Shown: positions 33,276-43,368 of the stretch, one piece after another
Layout of the letters: each line of letters begins with the position of its first letter
Numbering within the stretch: position 1 is the stretch's first letter
Source: an uncultured Bacteroidota bacterium
GTDB taxonomy: Bacteria; Bacteroidota; Bacteroidia; Bacteroidales; UBA932
Assembly (NCBI GenBank): GCA_937901965.1
Contig: CALGSW010000001.1
Location: forward strand, 62,001 to 126,000
DNA: 64,000 nucleotides
Reading direction: 5' to 3'
Translations under genes and position numbers: made by a program
The notes under the pieces: model-generated
Databases searched by the model: none
What the model saw: the letters and a program-made list of their open reading frames with translations, nothing else
Told to the model about the DNA's origin: nothing

Positions 33276-35300
33276 ATGAAGAAAATTAATTCAGAGGCCG
33301 CAAAGAGAGTTGCCTGGCTAAGGGGAGAGATAAACAGGCACAACAAGAGCTACTACCAGGATAATCAGCCTACTATATCTGATTTTGAATTTGACTTACT
33401 CTTGATGGAACTTCAGACTCTTGAAAAAAAATTTCCTGAGCTGTATGACTCAAACTCTCCAACTGTAAGAGTCGGCAGTGACATTAAAGATATAAAAGGA
33501 CAAAACAGCTTCATCCAAAGGAGGCATAAATTTCCAATGCTTTCTTTAAGCAATACTTATGATAAAGAGGAGTTGAATACTTTTAATGAGCGCATTGTAA
33601 AACTCCATAGCGCTCCTTTTAATTATGTATGCGAACTTAAAATTGATGGTTCAGCAATATCTCTTACATATCGTGACGGAGTACTGATAAGCGCCATAAC
33701 CAGAGGTGACGGCGAAAAGGGAGACGATGTTACCAGGAATGTTAAAAAAATTAAATCCTTACCAAGAAACCTTAAAGGAAAGGGATACCCTGATGAATTT
33801 GAGATTCGCGGAGAGATATTTATGCCCTGGAAATCTTTTGATGAGCTGAATAAGTTAAGAGAGGAAAATGAGGAGCCACTTTTTGCAAATCCGAGAAATG
33901 CGGCTGCTGGATCACTTAAATTACTGGACTCTGAGGAGGCTGAAGAGAGGAATCTTGATATCATCCTATATCATGTCGTTGGAGAAAAATTACCATTCAA
34001 AACTCACTCTGAATCTCTGATATCTGCTTCTTCCTGGGGATTGCCTGTGTCTGAACATACCAGAAAGTGCGAAAACCTTAATGAAGTATTTGATTTTCTG
34101 AACTATTGGGATAAAAACAGAAAGAGTCTTCCTTATCCTACAGATGGAGCTGTAATAAAAGTAGACAGTCTAGATTTACAAAAAGAGCTGGGATTTACGG
34201 CTAAATCACCCAGGTGGGCTACAGCATTTAAATTCAAAGCAGAAAGTGCTGTAACAAGGATCGTTTCTGTAGACTTTCAGGTAGGAAGAACCGGCGCAAT
34301 TACTCCTGTAGCAAATCTGGAACCTGTTCTTTTATCCGGAACTGTGGTAAAAAGAGCTTCTCTGCACAACTTGGATCAGATGCAAATACTTAATCTACAC
34401 ATTAATGATTTTGTGTGTATTGAAAAAGGGGGTGAGATTATTCCAAAAATTGTCTCTGTTGATGAGAGTTTGCGATCTATCGATTCTGTTATACCTCAGT
34501 TCCCGGAAAAGTGTCCTGACTGTGGGACAAAATTGGTGAGAGAAGAGAATGAAGCTAAGCACTTCTGTCCAAATAACGATGGTTGTCCTACACAGTTAAA
34601 AGGTAAGCTTTTGCATTTTAGCAGCAGGAAAGCGATGAATATTCTTGCCGGAGATGCTACCGTTGAGATGCTTTATAATGCAGCATTATTGAACAATGTA
34701 GCTGATTTTTACAAGCTTAAATATGAAGATTTACTTAAATTTGAAGGATGGAGGGAAAAAGCTGCCGGAAGATTGATAACAAGTATTGAAGAGTCAAAAA
34801 AAGTTCCGTTTACCAGAGTTCTGTATGCACTAGGTATAAGACATATCGGAGAATCAGGCGCAAAATCACTTGCGCTTCATTTTGGTGATATCAACAAAAT
34901 TGCGAAAGCATCTAAAGACGAGCTTCTGCAAGTGGATGACATTGGGGAGACTGTGGCAAATTCAATTATGGATTTTTTCAGCAACGAAAACAATATTAAA
35001 ATAATTGAAGAGCTCAGAATTGCAGGAGTGCAAACAGCAAATACGTTTTCCGGGAAAATAAAATCTGAAATACTAAATGGAAAAACAATAGTAGTCACCG
35101 GCAATTTTTCTGTAAGCAGGGATGAAATCAAAATGATTATTGAAGAGCACTCCGGAAAAAACAGCTCATCTGTTTCGGCTAAAACTTCAATTTTATTATG
35201 TGGCTCAGAACCCGGACCTTCAAAAGTTGAAAAAGCAGAAAAGCTTGGAACAGAGATTCTCAACGAAGAGGGGTTCTTCAAGTTAATTGAAAATAATTGA
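33276..35300 (+). CDS. ligA: NAD-dependent DNA ligase LigA
   Basis: This 674-aa protein has the full LigA domain order. An Ia/adenylation region carries the active-site lysine in CELKIDGSAIS (about residue 118), with GEIFMPW and an OB fold (FQVGRTGAITPVANLEPV). A four-cysteine zinc finger follows (CPDCGTKL and CPNNDGCP), then helix-hairpin-helix repeats (ALGIRHIGESGAKSLA) and a C-terminal BRCT domain (GKTIVVTGNFSVSRDEIK). A longer frame exists upstream, but 33276 gives the family length and fits the promoter. It seals nicks using NAD. The next gene begins 48 bases downstream, so it may or may not share a transcript with the fprA group. Confidence 0.96.
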   Translation: MKKINSEAAKRVAWLRGEINRHNKSYYQDNQPTISDFEFDLLLMELQTLEKKFPELYDSNSPTVRVGSDIKDIKGQNSFIQRRHKFPMLSLSNTYDKEELNTFNERIVKLHSAPFNYVCELKIDGSAISLTYRDGVLISAITRGDGEKGDDVTRNVKKIKSLPRNLKGKGYPDEFEIRGEIFMPWKSFDELNKLREENEEPLFANPRNAAAGSLKLLDSEEAEERNLDIILYHVVGEKLPFKTHSESLISASSWGLPVSEHTRKCENLNEVFDFLNYWDKNRKSLPYPTDGAVIKVDSLDLQKELGFTAKSPRWATAFKFKAESAVTRIVSVDFQVGRTGAITPVANLEPVLLSGTVVKRASLHNLDQMQILNLHINDFVCIEKGGEIIPKIVSVDESLRSIDSVIPQFPEKCPDCGTKLVREENEAKHFCPNNDGCPTQLKGKLLHFSSRKAMNILAGDATVEMLYNAALLNNVADFYKLKYEDLLKFEGWREKAAGRLITSIEESKKVPFTRVLYALGIRHIGESGAKSLALHFGDINKIAKASKDELLQVDDIGETVANSIMDFFSNENNIKIIEELRIAGVQTANTFSGKIKSEILNGKTIVVTGNFSVSRDEIKMIIEEHSGKNSSSVSAKTSILLCGSEPGPSKVEKAEKLGTEILNEEGFFKLIENN

Positions 35301-35348
35301 TTATTTTTACACCTTATACATAATAAATAAATTTATCATTAATACTTT

Positions 35349-36527
35349 ATGAAGCAGATAGTTATAAGTAATAAAATCTTTTATCTAGGAACTAATGACA
35401 GAAAAAAGGCTCTGTTTGAAAATAACTGGCCCCTTCCAAATGGTGTTGCATATAACTCATATCTAATAAACGACAATAAAACTGCTCTTGTTGACACACT
35501 TGAGTTTGGCTCAAAGGATGATTATCTTGATCAGATATCGGCTTTGCTCAGCGGGAAAAACCTTGATTATTTAATAGTTAATCACATGGAACCTGATCAT
35601 TCAAGTATGATTGGTACTATGTTAAAATTCTATCCAACCCTAAGGATTGTATCCAATATAAAAGCATTTAAGATGCTTGAAGCTTACTTTAACATAAAAC
35701 CTGAAAACTTTATAGAGGTAAAGGATGGTGATATACTTGATCTGGGTTACCATAAACTCACCTTTCATATAACTCCCTGGGTACATTGGCCGGAAACCAT
35801 GATGACGTATGACACTATAGATAAAGTGCTTTTTTCATGCGATGCATTTGGCAGTTTTGGGACACTGGATGGTGGAATATTTGATGATGAAATCAACTTT
35901 GACCGCTATGAGGATGAGATGAGAAGATATTACTCAAATATTGTTGGAAAATATAGCAATATGGTTCAAAAAGCCTTTGCAAAACTTAGTGGGGTAGATA
36001 TAAAGATTATATGTCCGTCTCACGGACCAATATGGAGAAGTAATCCAGCCAAAGCAATAGATTTATATAATCAATGGAGCAGGTACGAATCAGAAGAGGG
36101 GGTAGTAATCGCCTACGCTTCCATGTACGGCAACACAGAAAAAATGGCTGATTATGTTGCCAGACTTATATCTGAGAATGGGATTAAAAATATAAGAGTG
36201 TACGACGTTTCAAAGACACATGTATCTTATATTTTAAGTGACATATGGAGATACAAGAGCGTAATTCTAGGATCATGCGCATACAACGCCGGAATGCACC
36301 CAATGATGGAGCATCTTTGTCATGAACTCTCTGTAATTCAGCCTAAAGATAAGAATTATGCTCTGTTTGGATCTTATAGCTGGAATGGTGGCGGACTCAA
36401 ATCGCTAATAGCCTTTGCCGAGAAGATGAGCTGGAATAAAGTATCTGAACCTGTTGAACTTATGGGTTCTCCTGATTTGGCTAAAATGGAGGGATTCCAA
36501 ATAATGGCAGACTCTTTTAAGAAATAG
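35349..36527 (+). CDS. fprA: Flavodiiron protein (A-type flavoprotein), O2/NO reductase
   Basis: This 392-aa protein has an N-terminal metallo-beta-lactamase-like domain with diiron ligands in NHMEPDHSS (H-x-E-x-D-H), VHWPETM, FSCDAFGSFG and SHGPIW. Its C-terminal flavodoxin domain (about 250-392) has the FMN loop YASMYGNTEKMADYV. It reduces O2 to water or NO to N2O, protecting oxygen-sensitive enzymes in anaerobes. No rubredoxin or flavin-reductase domain is fused, so electrons come from a separate donor. It leads a tight run of genes (gaps or overlaps of 17 bases or less) through ispG, including the oxygen-labile HydG. Confidence 0.93.
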   Translation: MKQIVISNKIFYLGTNDRKKALFENNWPLPNGVAYNSYLINDNKTALVDTLEFGSKDDYLDQISALLSGKNLDYLIVNHMEPDHSSMIGTMLKFYPTLRIVSNIKAFKMLEAYFNIKPENFIEVKDGDILDLGYHKLTFHITPWVHWPETMMTYDTIDKVLFSCDAFGSFGTLDGGIFDDEINFDRYEDEMRRYYSNIVGKYSNMVQKAFAKLSGVDIKIICPSHGPIWRSNPAKAIDLYNQWSRYESEEGVVIAYASMYGNTEKMADYVARLISENGIKNIRVYDVSKTHVSYILSDIWRYKSVILGSCAYNAGMHPMMEHLCHELSVIQPKDKNYALFGSYSWNGGGLKSLIAFAEKMSWNKVSEPVELMGSPDLAKMEGFQIMADSFKK

Positions 36528-36531
36528 ATAT

Positions 36532-36903
36532 ATGGAGACCGGAAAAAGATTAAGGATTGAAAAGATTGTTGGAAAAGATGATACTGCAGCAAGTTATGGA
36601 TCAGGTCTTCTGGAAGTTTTCTCAACACCTGCAATGATTGCACTTATGGAAAAAAGTGCACATCTTCTGGCTAAGAGTATGCTTGATCCACAATATGACA
36701 CAGTGGGAACAGAGGTAAATATTAAGCATTTGAGAGCAACTCCTTTGGAAGCCTCTGTAAGTGCAGAGGCAGAGCTAATATCTGTTGACGGCAGAAAACT
36801 GGTCTTTAAAGTATCAGCAAACGACAGCATCGGGGAAATAGGTAATGGAATACACATAAGATATATTATAGACCCAATTAAATTTATGAGTAAACTCAAT
36901 TGA
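36532..36903 (+). CDS. Hotdog-fold thioesterase, FlK-like
   Basis: This 123-aa single hotdog domain resembles fluoroacetyl-CoA thioesterase FlK. The three catalytic residues known for FlK have counterparts here: Thr in FSTPAMIALME, Glu eight residues later in the same helix, and His in VNIKHLRATP. Most such bacterial homologues have unknown acyl-CoA substrates, and nothing here suggests fluoroacetate. It lies four bases after fprA and overlaps the following yihY gene by four bases (TTGA), so the three genes are almost certainly co-transcribed. Confidence 0.82.
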   Translation: METGKRLRIEKIVGKDDTAASYGSGLLEVFSTPAMIALMEKSAHLLAKSMLDPQYDTVGTEVNIKHLRATPLEASVSAEAELISVDGRKLVFKVSANDSIGEIGNGIHIRYIIDPIKFMSKLN

Positions 36904-37847
36904 AAAAATACAAAGAAATACAACACACATACCAGAGGATTTTAAAATTCCTTATTTATGACATCTGGAGGCTTGACCTTTCTGAGCTTAGTATAATGAA
37001 AGCCAGAATGGTACGCTACCTTAAGGTCCTAATTATTACTATCAAGGGATTTTCAAGTGACAAGGTGGGTTTACAGGCTGTAAATCTTAGTTTTTTCTCT
37101 GCTATGTCAGTTGTTCCATTTGTGGCAATTATGTTTACTGTAACTAAGGGTTTTGGACTTGCCAAAAACTTAGAAGATTTACTGTTAACTTATTTCGCAG
37201 AAAATGAAGAAATTATAGAATACATTCTTCACTTTGCTAATAATATACTCTCATCAGCAGAAAATGGCTTCTTTGGGGTAATTAGCTTTCTTTTCCTCTT
37301 ATGGACTGTTATATGGCTAATGCTCAGTATAGAAAAATCTTTTAATGACATATGGAAGGTTGAAAACAGAAGATCATTTGCAAAAAGAGCTCTATACTAC
37401 CCCCTTCTACTTCTTGTATCACCACTGATTGTTTTGGTATTTCTTTCACTGGCACTAATTTATACCGACTCTTTAAAATCTGCCGGATTGCAGATTGATA
37501 ATATAATCCCAATCACTTCAATTTTTACATGGTTAACATTTTACGGCGTAGTAATTTTAGTTTTCTCTGTAATGTATTTTTTCATACCCAATGTAAAGGT
37601 TAAGATTGCCGCGGCATTTAACTCCTCATTAATAGTTTCACTCGCTTTTGTAGTTGTACAATTTTTCTATCTTGAGACACAACTTCTTGTATCGGGATTA
37701 AATGCTGTTTATGGTGTTTTCGCTGCTATCCCCTTATTCCTGGTATGGATGAATATTAGCTGGACTATAATTCTGTTTGGGGCAGAACTTTCTCATGCGT
37801 ATCAAAATGTAGATAAATACAATATTCAAAATGAAAATAAACCTTGA
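36900..37847 (+). CDS. yihY: YihY/BrkB family inner-membrane protein
   Basis: This 315-aa protein has about six membrane helices (between residues about 55 and 300) and YihY-family features: GLQAVNLSFFSAMSVVPFVA, FLFLLWTVIWLMLSIEKSFNDIW and the terminal ILFGAELSHAY. It was once called RNase BN in error; the function is unknown. I accept the TTG start, which forms a TTGA overlap with the thioesterase stop, because the stretch before the first ATG (LIYDIWRLDLSELS) resembles the N-terminus of Bacteroidota homologues. It overlaps hydG by 17 bases. Confidence 0.88.
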   Translation: MKKYKEIQHTYQRILKFLIYDIWRLDLSELSIMKARMVRYLKVLIITIKGFSSDKVGLQAVNLSFFSAMSVVPFVAIMFTVTKGFGLAKNLEDLLLTYFAENEEIIEYILHFANNILSSAENGFFGVISFLFLLWTVIWLMLSIEKSFNDIWKVENRRSFAKRALYYPLLLLVSPLIVLVFLSLALIYTDSLKSAGLQIDNIIPITSIFTWLTFYGVVILVFSVMYFFIPNVKVKIAAAFNSSLIVSLAFVVVQFFYLETQLLVSGLNAVYGVFAAIPLFLVWMNISWTIILFGAELSHAYQNVDKYNIQNENKP

Positions 37848-39249
37848 ATTAACCAAGGATGCAGTTGATTTTATTAATGATGATAAACTGCACAGCCTTA
37901 TAAATAACACTAAAGAGGACCCTGTTAAAATCAGGGATATATTTCAGAAAAGCAAATCAAAACAGGCACTTAGCGTTGAAGAGACTGCCTGCCTTTTGGC
38001 AATCAAGTCCCCAGATATGCTTGAAGAATTATATCAGACTGCCAGAGACCTTAAGCGGTCAATTTACGGGAACAGAATAGTTCTTTTTGCTCCTTTATAT
38101 ATAGGCAATTACTGTATAAATAATTGTCAGTACTGCGGTTTCAGAAATTCTCTAACAAAAGCTGTCAGAAGAACTCTTACAGATCAGGAGCTTATTGCTG
38201 AAGTAGCTCAGCTTGAAAAAGAGGGACATAAAAGACTAATCCTCGTTTATGGAGAACATCCCAAATATACGCCTGAATATATAGCACAGACTGTCAAGAC
38301 TTGTTATAATGTAAAGGTTGGAAATGGCGAGATAAGAAGAGTAAATATCAATGCCGCTCCCATGACTATTGAGGGTTTCAGGACAGTTAAAGAGGCAGGA
38401 ATTGGAACTTTTCAGGTTTTCCAGGAGACTTACCATAAAGAGACTTACAAAAAGTTTCACCCCGCCCCCGGTGTAAAGAGTGATTATATGTGGAGGCTTA
38501 ATGCTATGGACAGAGCATTTGAAGGTGGCCATGACGATGTAGGAATTGGGGCTCTGTTTGGTCTTTACGACTGGAGATTTGAAGTTCTCGGACTGGTAGA
38601 GCACGCTCACCACCTCCAGAATCGTTATGGAGTAGGGCCTCATACAATAAGTTTTCCAAGGGTAAAACCTGCCTACGGATTAGATTTACATCTTCCATAT
38701 CAGGTTACCGATGAACAGTTTAAACAATTAGTTGCAATACTGAGACTTGCTGTTCCATATACCGGTTTAATAATGACAGCAAGAGAGAGTGCAGATGTGA
38801 GAGATGCTGTTATTGAATTTGGAGTTTCACAAATTGATGCCGGAACTAGGCTTGAAATTGGTGGATATCAAGAAGACAGGGGTAAAAATCAAGAACTTAA
38901 CAGAGAGCAGTTTGAAGTGGGAGACAGAAGAGAACTTGATCAGGTTATAGAATGGCTATTAAAAAAGGATTTCATCCCTAGCTTTTGCACATCATGTTAT
39001 AGGGTTGGAAGAACCGGTGAGCACTTCATGGAGTATGCCATTCCGGGGTTCATTGGAAGGTTCTGTACACCAAATGCAATGTTAACACTTGCAGAATACC
39101 TTGAAGACTACTCGTCCGAACAGACAAAAAAAGCTGGTCATGAGCTAATTGAGAGAGAACTTACCTATATCACAGACGAGAAAAAAAGAAAAGATGTGGC
39201 GGAGAAACTTGAAATGATAAAGAGCGGTAAAAGGGACCTATTATATTAA
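37831..39249 (+). CDS. hydG: [FeFe] hydrogenase H-cluster maturase HydG (radical SAM)
   Basis: This 472-aa protein has the radical SAM motif in IGNYCINNCQYCGF (C-x3-C-x2-C, about residues 92-99), the TIM barrel, and a C-terminal auxiliary cluster region, FCTSCYRVGRTGEHF followed by GRFCTPNAM. This three-cysteine pattern separates HydG from ThiH. HydG cleaves tyrosine to make the CO and CN ligands of the H cluster. HydE, HydF and a hydrogenase are not in this window but are expected elsewhere. It lies between yihY (17-base overlap) and rel/spoT (five-base gap). Confidence 0.94.
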   Translation: MKINLELTKDAVDFINDDKLHSLINNTKEDPVKIRDIFQKSKSKQALSVEETACLLAIKSPDMLEELYQTARDLKRSIYGNRIVLFAPLYIGNYCINNCQYCGFRNSLTKAVRRTLTDQELIAEVAQLEKEGHKRLILVYGEHPKYTPEYIAQTVKTCYNVKVGNGEIRRVNINAAPMTIEGFRTVKEAGIGTFQVFQETYHKETYKKFHPAPGVKSDYMWRLNAMDRAFEGGHDDVGIGALFGLYDWRFEVLGLVEHAHHLQNRYGVGPHTISFPRVKPAYGLDLHLPYQVTDEQFKQLVAILRLAVPYTGLIMTARESADVRDAVIEFGVSQIDAGTRLEIGGYQEDRGKNQELNREQFEVGDRRELDQVIEWLLKKDFIPSFCTSCYRVGRTGEHFMEYAIPGFIGRFCTPNAMLTLAEYLEDYSSEQTKKAGHELIERELTYITDEKKRKDVAEKLEMIKSGKRDLLY

Positions 39250-39254
39250 GCACT

Positions 39255-41549
39255 ATGTTTACTGATAAGGATAACGAGTTAATTGAGAGTGAATTTGAAG
39301 AGCTGAGACTCGCGAGTCTGAAGCGCTGTGCAAATCAGTCTGAATATGAGATTGTTCTTAAAGCTTTTGATTTTGCAAAAGCCGCGCATAATGGTGTCAG
39401 AAGAAGGTCCGGAGAACCATACATCCTGCATCCGATAGCTGTGTCCAAGATTGTAGTTAAGGAGATAGGACTTGGCTATAAGTCTATAGTTGCGGCTCTT
39501 CTCCATGATGTTGTTGAAGACACAGAGTATAACACGGATGACATAGAGAGATTATTCGGAGCAAAGATTGCCTCTCTTGTTGATGGCCTTACAAAAATCA
39601 AAAGTGCATTTGACAGCGGGACCAGCAGCCAGGCAGAGAATTTTAAAAGGATACTACTGACACTTAATGATGATGTCAGGGTAATACTTATTAAACTTGC
39701 AGACAGGCTGCATAATATGCGTACTATTGAGTACATGCCTGAACATAAACAGTCTAAGATTCTAAGTGAGACAATGTATATTTTCATTCCTCTTGCTCAC
39801 AGACTTGGACTTTACAGTATTAAATCTGAGCTGGAGAATATCTGGCTTATGCATACTCTTCCGGCAGAATATGAGAGTATTCAGACAAAGATATCTCAGA
39901 CCGTTGCAGAGAGAGGTTGTGCTATAGACAGTTTCATGGAACCAATAGCTGAAAGTCTCACAAATGCCGGATATAAGTTTACTGTCTCCAAAAGAACTAA
40001 AAGCCCCTACTCTATTTGGAGAAAAATGAATGCTAAATCTATACCTTTTGAGCAGATTTACGACCTGTACGCTGTAAGGATAATATTTGATGCAAAGGAA
40101 GATCAACCTGAACGAATTCAATGCTGGCATATATACTCATTAATAACAGAACTATATCTGTCAAAAACAGACAGAATAAGGGACTGGGTAAGCACCCCAA
40201 AGATTAACGGATATGAGGCTCTCCATTGCACTGTAATGGCACCTCAGGGAAACTGGGTTGAGGTTCAGATACGCAGCACAAGGATGGACAATCTTGCTGA
40301 AAGAGGCGTTGCAGCACACTGGAGTTACAAAGGCTCTTCTCCTTCTGAAAGGGATATGGACAAATGGCTCAATATGGTGAGGGAGGTACTTGAGAATCCG
40401 GATGTAAATGCACTGGAGTTCCTTGATAAGTTTCATACAGGACTTCTCTCCTCTGAAATTTATGTATTCACCCCAAAGGGAGAATCCAGATCTTTGCCTA
40501 AAGGTGCAACAGCACTGGACTTTGCATATGCAATTCATACCGAAGTGGGTAACAAATCAATTGCAGCAAAGGCAAATTTCAAATTAGTACCTCTGTCATA
40601 TGAGCTGAGAAATGGCGATCAGATTGAGATAATTACTGCTGAATCACAGAAACCACAGAGGGAATGGCTTGATTTTATCAAGACACCTAAAGCAAAGAGC
40701 CTGATACTTGATGCACTTAAATCAGAGATTAAGGATTCACAGAAGAAGGGTCAGGAACTACTGGATGAAAAACTCAAATCAATGGGTATAAGACCTATGT
40801 CAAGAGTTTACAGAAAGCTTTCAGAGAACTATAAGCTTAATAACAGGGAGGAGCTATTCAGTAAAATTGGGGCGAATCTTATTGACTTGACAGATTTGTC
40901 CAAAGTACTAAAGAAAAACACTACAAGTAAATTTGTGAGATACTGGAGTTTACAATTCTCAAAAATAACAGGTGGCGATTCAGAAAATAAATGGGACTGG
41001 CAGGGAGAGGAAGAACTCTCAGAAGATCCTGCTGAAAATCAAAAAATAAATAATGAGACTGCCTCATCAAGGATTGATTTGAAAAAAGATTTTTTGCTCA
41101 AGGAGAATCCTGTAGAGAAGACTCTGTCTTACCAGGTAGCGACATGTTGCAGGCCGATTCCCGGGGATAAAGTCATTGGTTTTATTGATGAAAATGATAT
41201 AGTAATAGTTCACAAAAATAGCTGTCCGGAGGCAATTCATATGGCTTCAAGAGATGGTGAACGAATTGTTAAGGCTAAGTGGAGCAAACATACTGTTCTC
41301 TCATTTTTAGCAAGAATAAATATGAGAGGAATAGACAGATTAGGAATTTTAAATGAATTAACTCAATATATTACCTTAGTTTTAAGCGTAAATATCAGAA
41401 AAATCTTCATTGAAACCCACGATGGCATATTTGAAGGGTATATTGATTTATATGTTCATAGTGTTGAGGACCTTGAAAAGCTGATGAAACAAATGTCATC
41501 CGTAAAGGGTGTGATGAGCGTAGTAAGGTCAGAGATTAAGGAAAATTAG
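39255..41549 (+). CDS. relA/spoT: Bifunctional (p)ppGpp synthetase/hydrolase, RelA/SpoT family
   Basis: This 764-aa long RSH protein has an HD hydrolase domain (about 40-200) with YILHPIAVSKI, ALLHDVVEDTEY and DRLHNMRTI, so the metal-binding HD pair is intact. The synthetase domain (about 235-360) has SIWRKMN, YDLYAVRIIF, INGYEALHC and NWVEVQIRS. A TGS domain follows (about 405-465; IYVFTPKGESRSLPKGATALDFAYA), and the C-terminal regulatory region ends in an ACT domain. Both catalytic sites look complete. It synthesises and degrades the stringent-response alarmone. Confidence 0.94.
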   Translation: MFTDKDNELIESEFEELRLASLKRCANQSEYEIVLKAFDFAKAAHNGVRRRSGEPYILHPIAVSKIVVKEIGLGYKSIVAALLHDVVEDTEYNTDDIERLFGAKIASLVDGLTKIKSAFDSGTSSQAENFKRILLTLNDDVRVILIKLADRLHNMRTIEYMPEHKQSKILSETMYIFIPLAHRLGLYSIKSELENIWLMHTLPAEYESIQTKISQTVAERGCAIDSFMEPIAESLTNAGYKFTVSKRTKSPYSIWRKMNAKSIPFEQIYDLYAVRIIFDAKEDQPERIQCWHIYSLITELYLSKTDRIRDWVSTPKINGYEALHCTVMAPQGNWVEVQIRSTRMDNLAERGVAAHWSYKGSSPSERDMDKWLNMVREVLENPDVNALEFLDKFHTGLLSSEIYVFTPKGESRSLPKGATALDFAYAIHTEVGNKSIAAKANFKLVPLSYELRNGDQIEIITAESQKPQREWLDFIKTPKAKSLILDALKSEIKDSQKKGQELLDEKLKSMGIRPMSRVYRKLSENYKLNNREELFSKIGANLIDLTDLSKVLKKNTTSKFVRYWSLQFSKITGGDSENKWDWQGEEELSEDPAENQKINNETASSRIDLKKDFLLKENPVEKTLSYQVATCCRPIPGDKVIGFIDENDIVIVHKNSCPEAIHMASRDGERIVKAKWSKHTVLSFLARINMRGIDRLGILNELTQYITLVLSVNIRKIFIETHDGIFEGYIDLYVHSVEDLEKLMKQMSSVKGVMSVVRSEIKEN

Positions 41550-41559
41550 TAAATAGGAG

Positions 41560-43368
41560 ATGCAAAAAAAGAGACTTACGGTATTATCAATTATTTCTGT
41601 TGTATTATTTTATACAATGCTTTTTGTTCCTTCTTGTGCAAACACCACAGCCCCGCCGTCCGGAGGTGAAAAGGATACTCTTGCACCTGTTCTGCTTAAA
41701 GTTGACCCCGACTCAAATAAGATAAATTTTCCTCTTTCCGGTCAGAAAATTGAGATGAAATTTGATGAATTCATCGTTTTAAAGGAGCCAGAAAAAAATA
41801 TTGTGGTCTCCCCTCCTGTTAAGAGGAGAGTTGAGACAAAAGTAAGAGGAAAGAGTATTATTGCCCAATTTCAGGATTCTCTGATTGCAAATACAACTTA
41901 TTCAATTTCATTCAATAATTCTGTTGCCGACAACAACGAAGGAAATTTACTGCCTCCTTACAGATATGTATTTTCAACAGGAGCTGTCATTGATTCATTG
42001 CTCGCAACTGCCAATATTGCTGATGCTTCTACTCTTCTACCGCTACCGTCAGTTACTCTGGCCTTTTATGAGAATCACTCAGATTCAGCAATTTATAATC
42101 TTTTACCTTCTGCAGTTTCAAAAAGTGATAAATGGGGCCATTTTCTAATAACAAATTTAAAACCTGTTCCATACAGAGTTATTGCATTCTCCGATGAGAA
42201 TGGAAATAATATTTATAATCCTGAAAACGAGAAGCTTGCTTTTCTAGACTCTCTATTCATACCTACAAAAATTATGCGCAAAGGCATGTCTGAATTGCAA
42301 TACGTTGATCCAAAAGATACTACAGCCTCTCTTGCCAGAAGCAGTGATTTCAGGCTCTATCTTTTCAGAGAGGTTGCCAGCAAACAATTTGTAAAAAATT
42401 ATGAAAGAATTTCTGAGAGAGAGTGTTATATAAAATTTAATGCTAACTATGTTCAAATTGATTCATCAGGATTTAAGGAACTTGACTCAATGAATGTTAT
42501 CCAGCATTTTAATATTACAAAAGACAGTCTCACTCTCTGGATAAAAGGTGACTATAAAAGAATTCCGGATACACTTAACTTTGATTTAAAATATCTTAAA
42601 ACAGACTCATTGGATAATCTGGTTATGACCAGAGAGACTTTAAGGCTGCCTCTGCCAAGGAAAACCCGCCAACAGGAGCAGAGAGAGAAAGAGAGGAATA
42701 AAGACAAAAGGGTTAACCTACTTGAAATGAAGCTGGATGCAAATCCTGCTCTCATTGAGACTGAGGGGTTCAGAATTGAATTTCAGGCACCGGTTGAATC
42801 AATTATTTTGGATAGTATAAGATTGACCTCATTAACACCAAAAGGGGTTGAAAACAAAGAAAATTTTAATTTGATACCAGATTCACTTGAGTTAAGAAGG
42901 TTTACAGTAAAACCAAAAAATATACTTCAACAGGGATATGACTATGTATTGTCTGTTGACAGCAGGGCATTTACAGATATATCCGGCAACTACAACGACT
43001 CTACAGGAATTAAGGTGATGCTTCCAAAAAGTGAGAAACTGGGGAGGATTGATCTTGAAATTAAAGGAACAGAAGGAACATCTTTTGTCATTGAACTGAT
43101 TAATCAGTCCAGAGACAAAGTATTCAGGTCACACAGAACTACTACAGATAAAATTCTTGACTTTCCTTATCTTGAACCGGGAAAATACTCAATTCGAATT
43201 TTCATGGATAAGAATGGAAATGGTATCCTTGATTCCGGATTACTCAAAGAGAGAAGACAACCTGAAATGGTAAGGCTTTATAAATTACCGTCCGGATCAG
43301 AAATATTTGATATAAAAGAGGGAATGGATCTTTCTCAAATAATTGACCTTAAGGAAATCTTCAGATGA
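41560..43368 (+). CDS. Lipoprotein with Ig-like (Big_5-type) domain
   Basis: This 602-aa protein has a hydrophobic N-terminus and a probable lipobox FVPSC (Cys about 26); proline at -2 is atypical. An Ig-like beta-sandwich follows (about 40-145; LLKVDPDSNKINFPLSGQ, MKFDEFIVLK, TTYSISFNNSVADNNEGN). A second such segment and a possible calcium-binding, EF-hand-like stretch lie near the end (MDKNGNGILDSGLL, with a similar SDENGNNIYNPENE earlier). Such proteins are common in Bacteroidota, with unknown function. It overlaps the next gene, an outer-membrane barrel, by four bases, so the two may work together. Confidence 0.75.
   Translation: MQKKRLTVLSIISVVLFYTMLFVPSCANTTAPPSGGEKDTLAPVLLKVDPDSNKINFPLSGQKIEMKFDEFIVLKEPEKNIVVSPPVKRRVETKVRGKSIIAQFQDSLIANTTYSISFNNSVADNNEGNLLPPYRYVFSTGAVIDSLLATANIADASTLLPLPSVTLAFYENHSDSAIYNLLPSAVSKSDKWGHFLITNLKPVPYRVIAFSDENGNNIYNPENEKLAFLDSLFIPTKIMRKGMSELQYVDPKDTTASLARSSDFRLYLFREVASKQFVKNYERISERECYIKFNANYVQIDSSGFKELDSMNVIQHFNITKDSLTLWIKGDYKRIPDTLNFDLKYLKTDSLDNLVMTRETLRLPLPRKTRQQEQREKERNKDKRVNLLEMKLDANPALIETEGFRIEFQAPVESIILDSIRLTSLTPKGVENKENFNLIPDSLELRRFTVKPKNILQQGYDYVLSVDSRAFTDISGNYNDSTGIKVMLPKSEKLGRIDLEIKGTEGTSFVIELINQSRDKVFRSHRTTTDKILDFPYLEPGKYSIRIFMDKNGNGILDSGLLKERRQPEMVRLYKLPSGSEIFDIKEGMDLSQIIDLKEIFR

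Noticed and set aside
36532..36903. Fluoroacetate resistance gene
   Set aside because: FlK-like catalytic residues are common in hotdog thioesterases, and nothing nearby suggests organofluorine chemistry.
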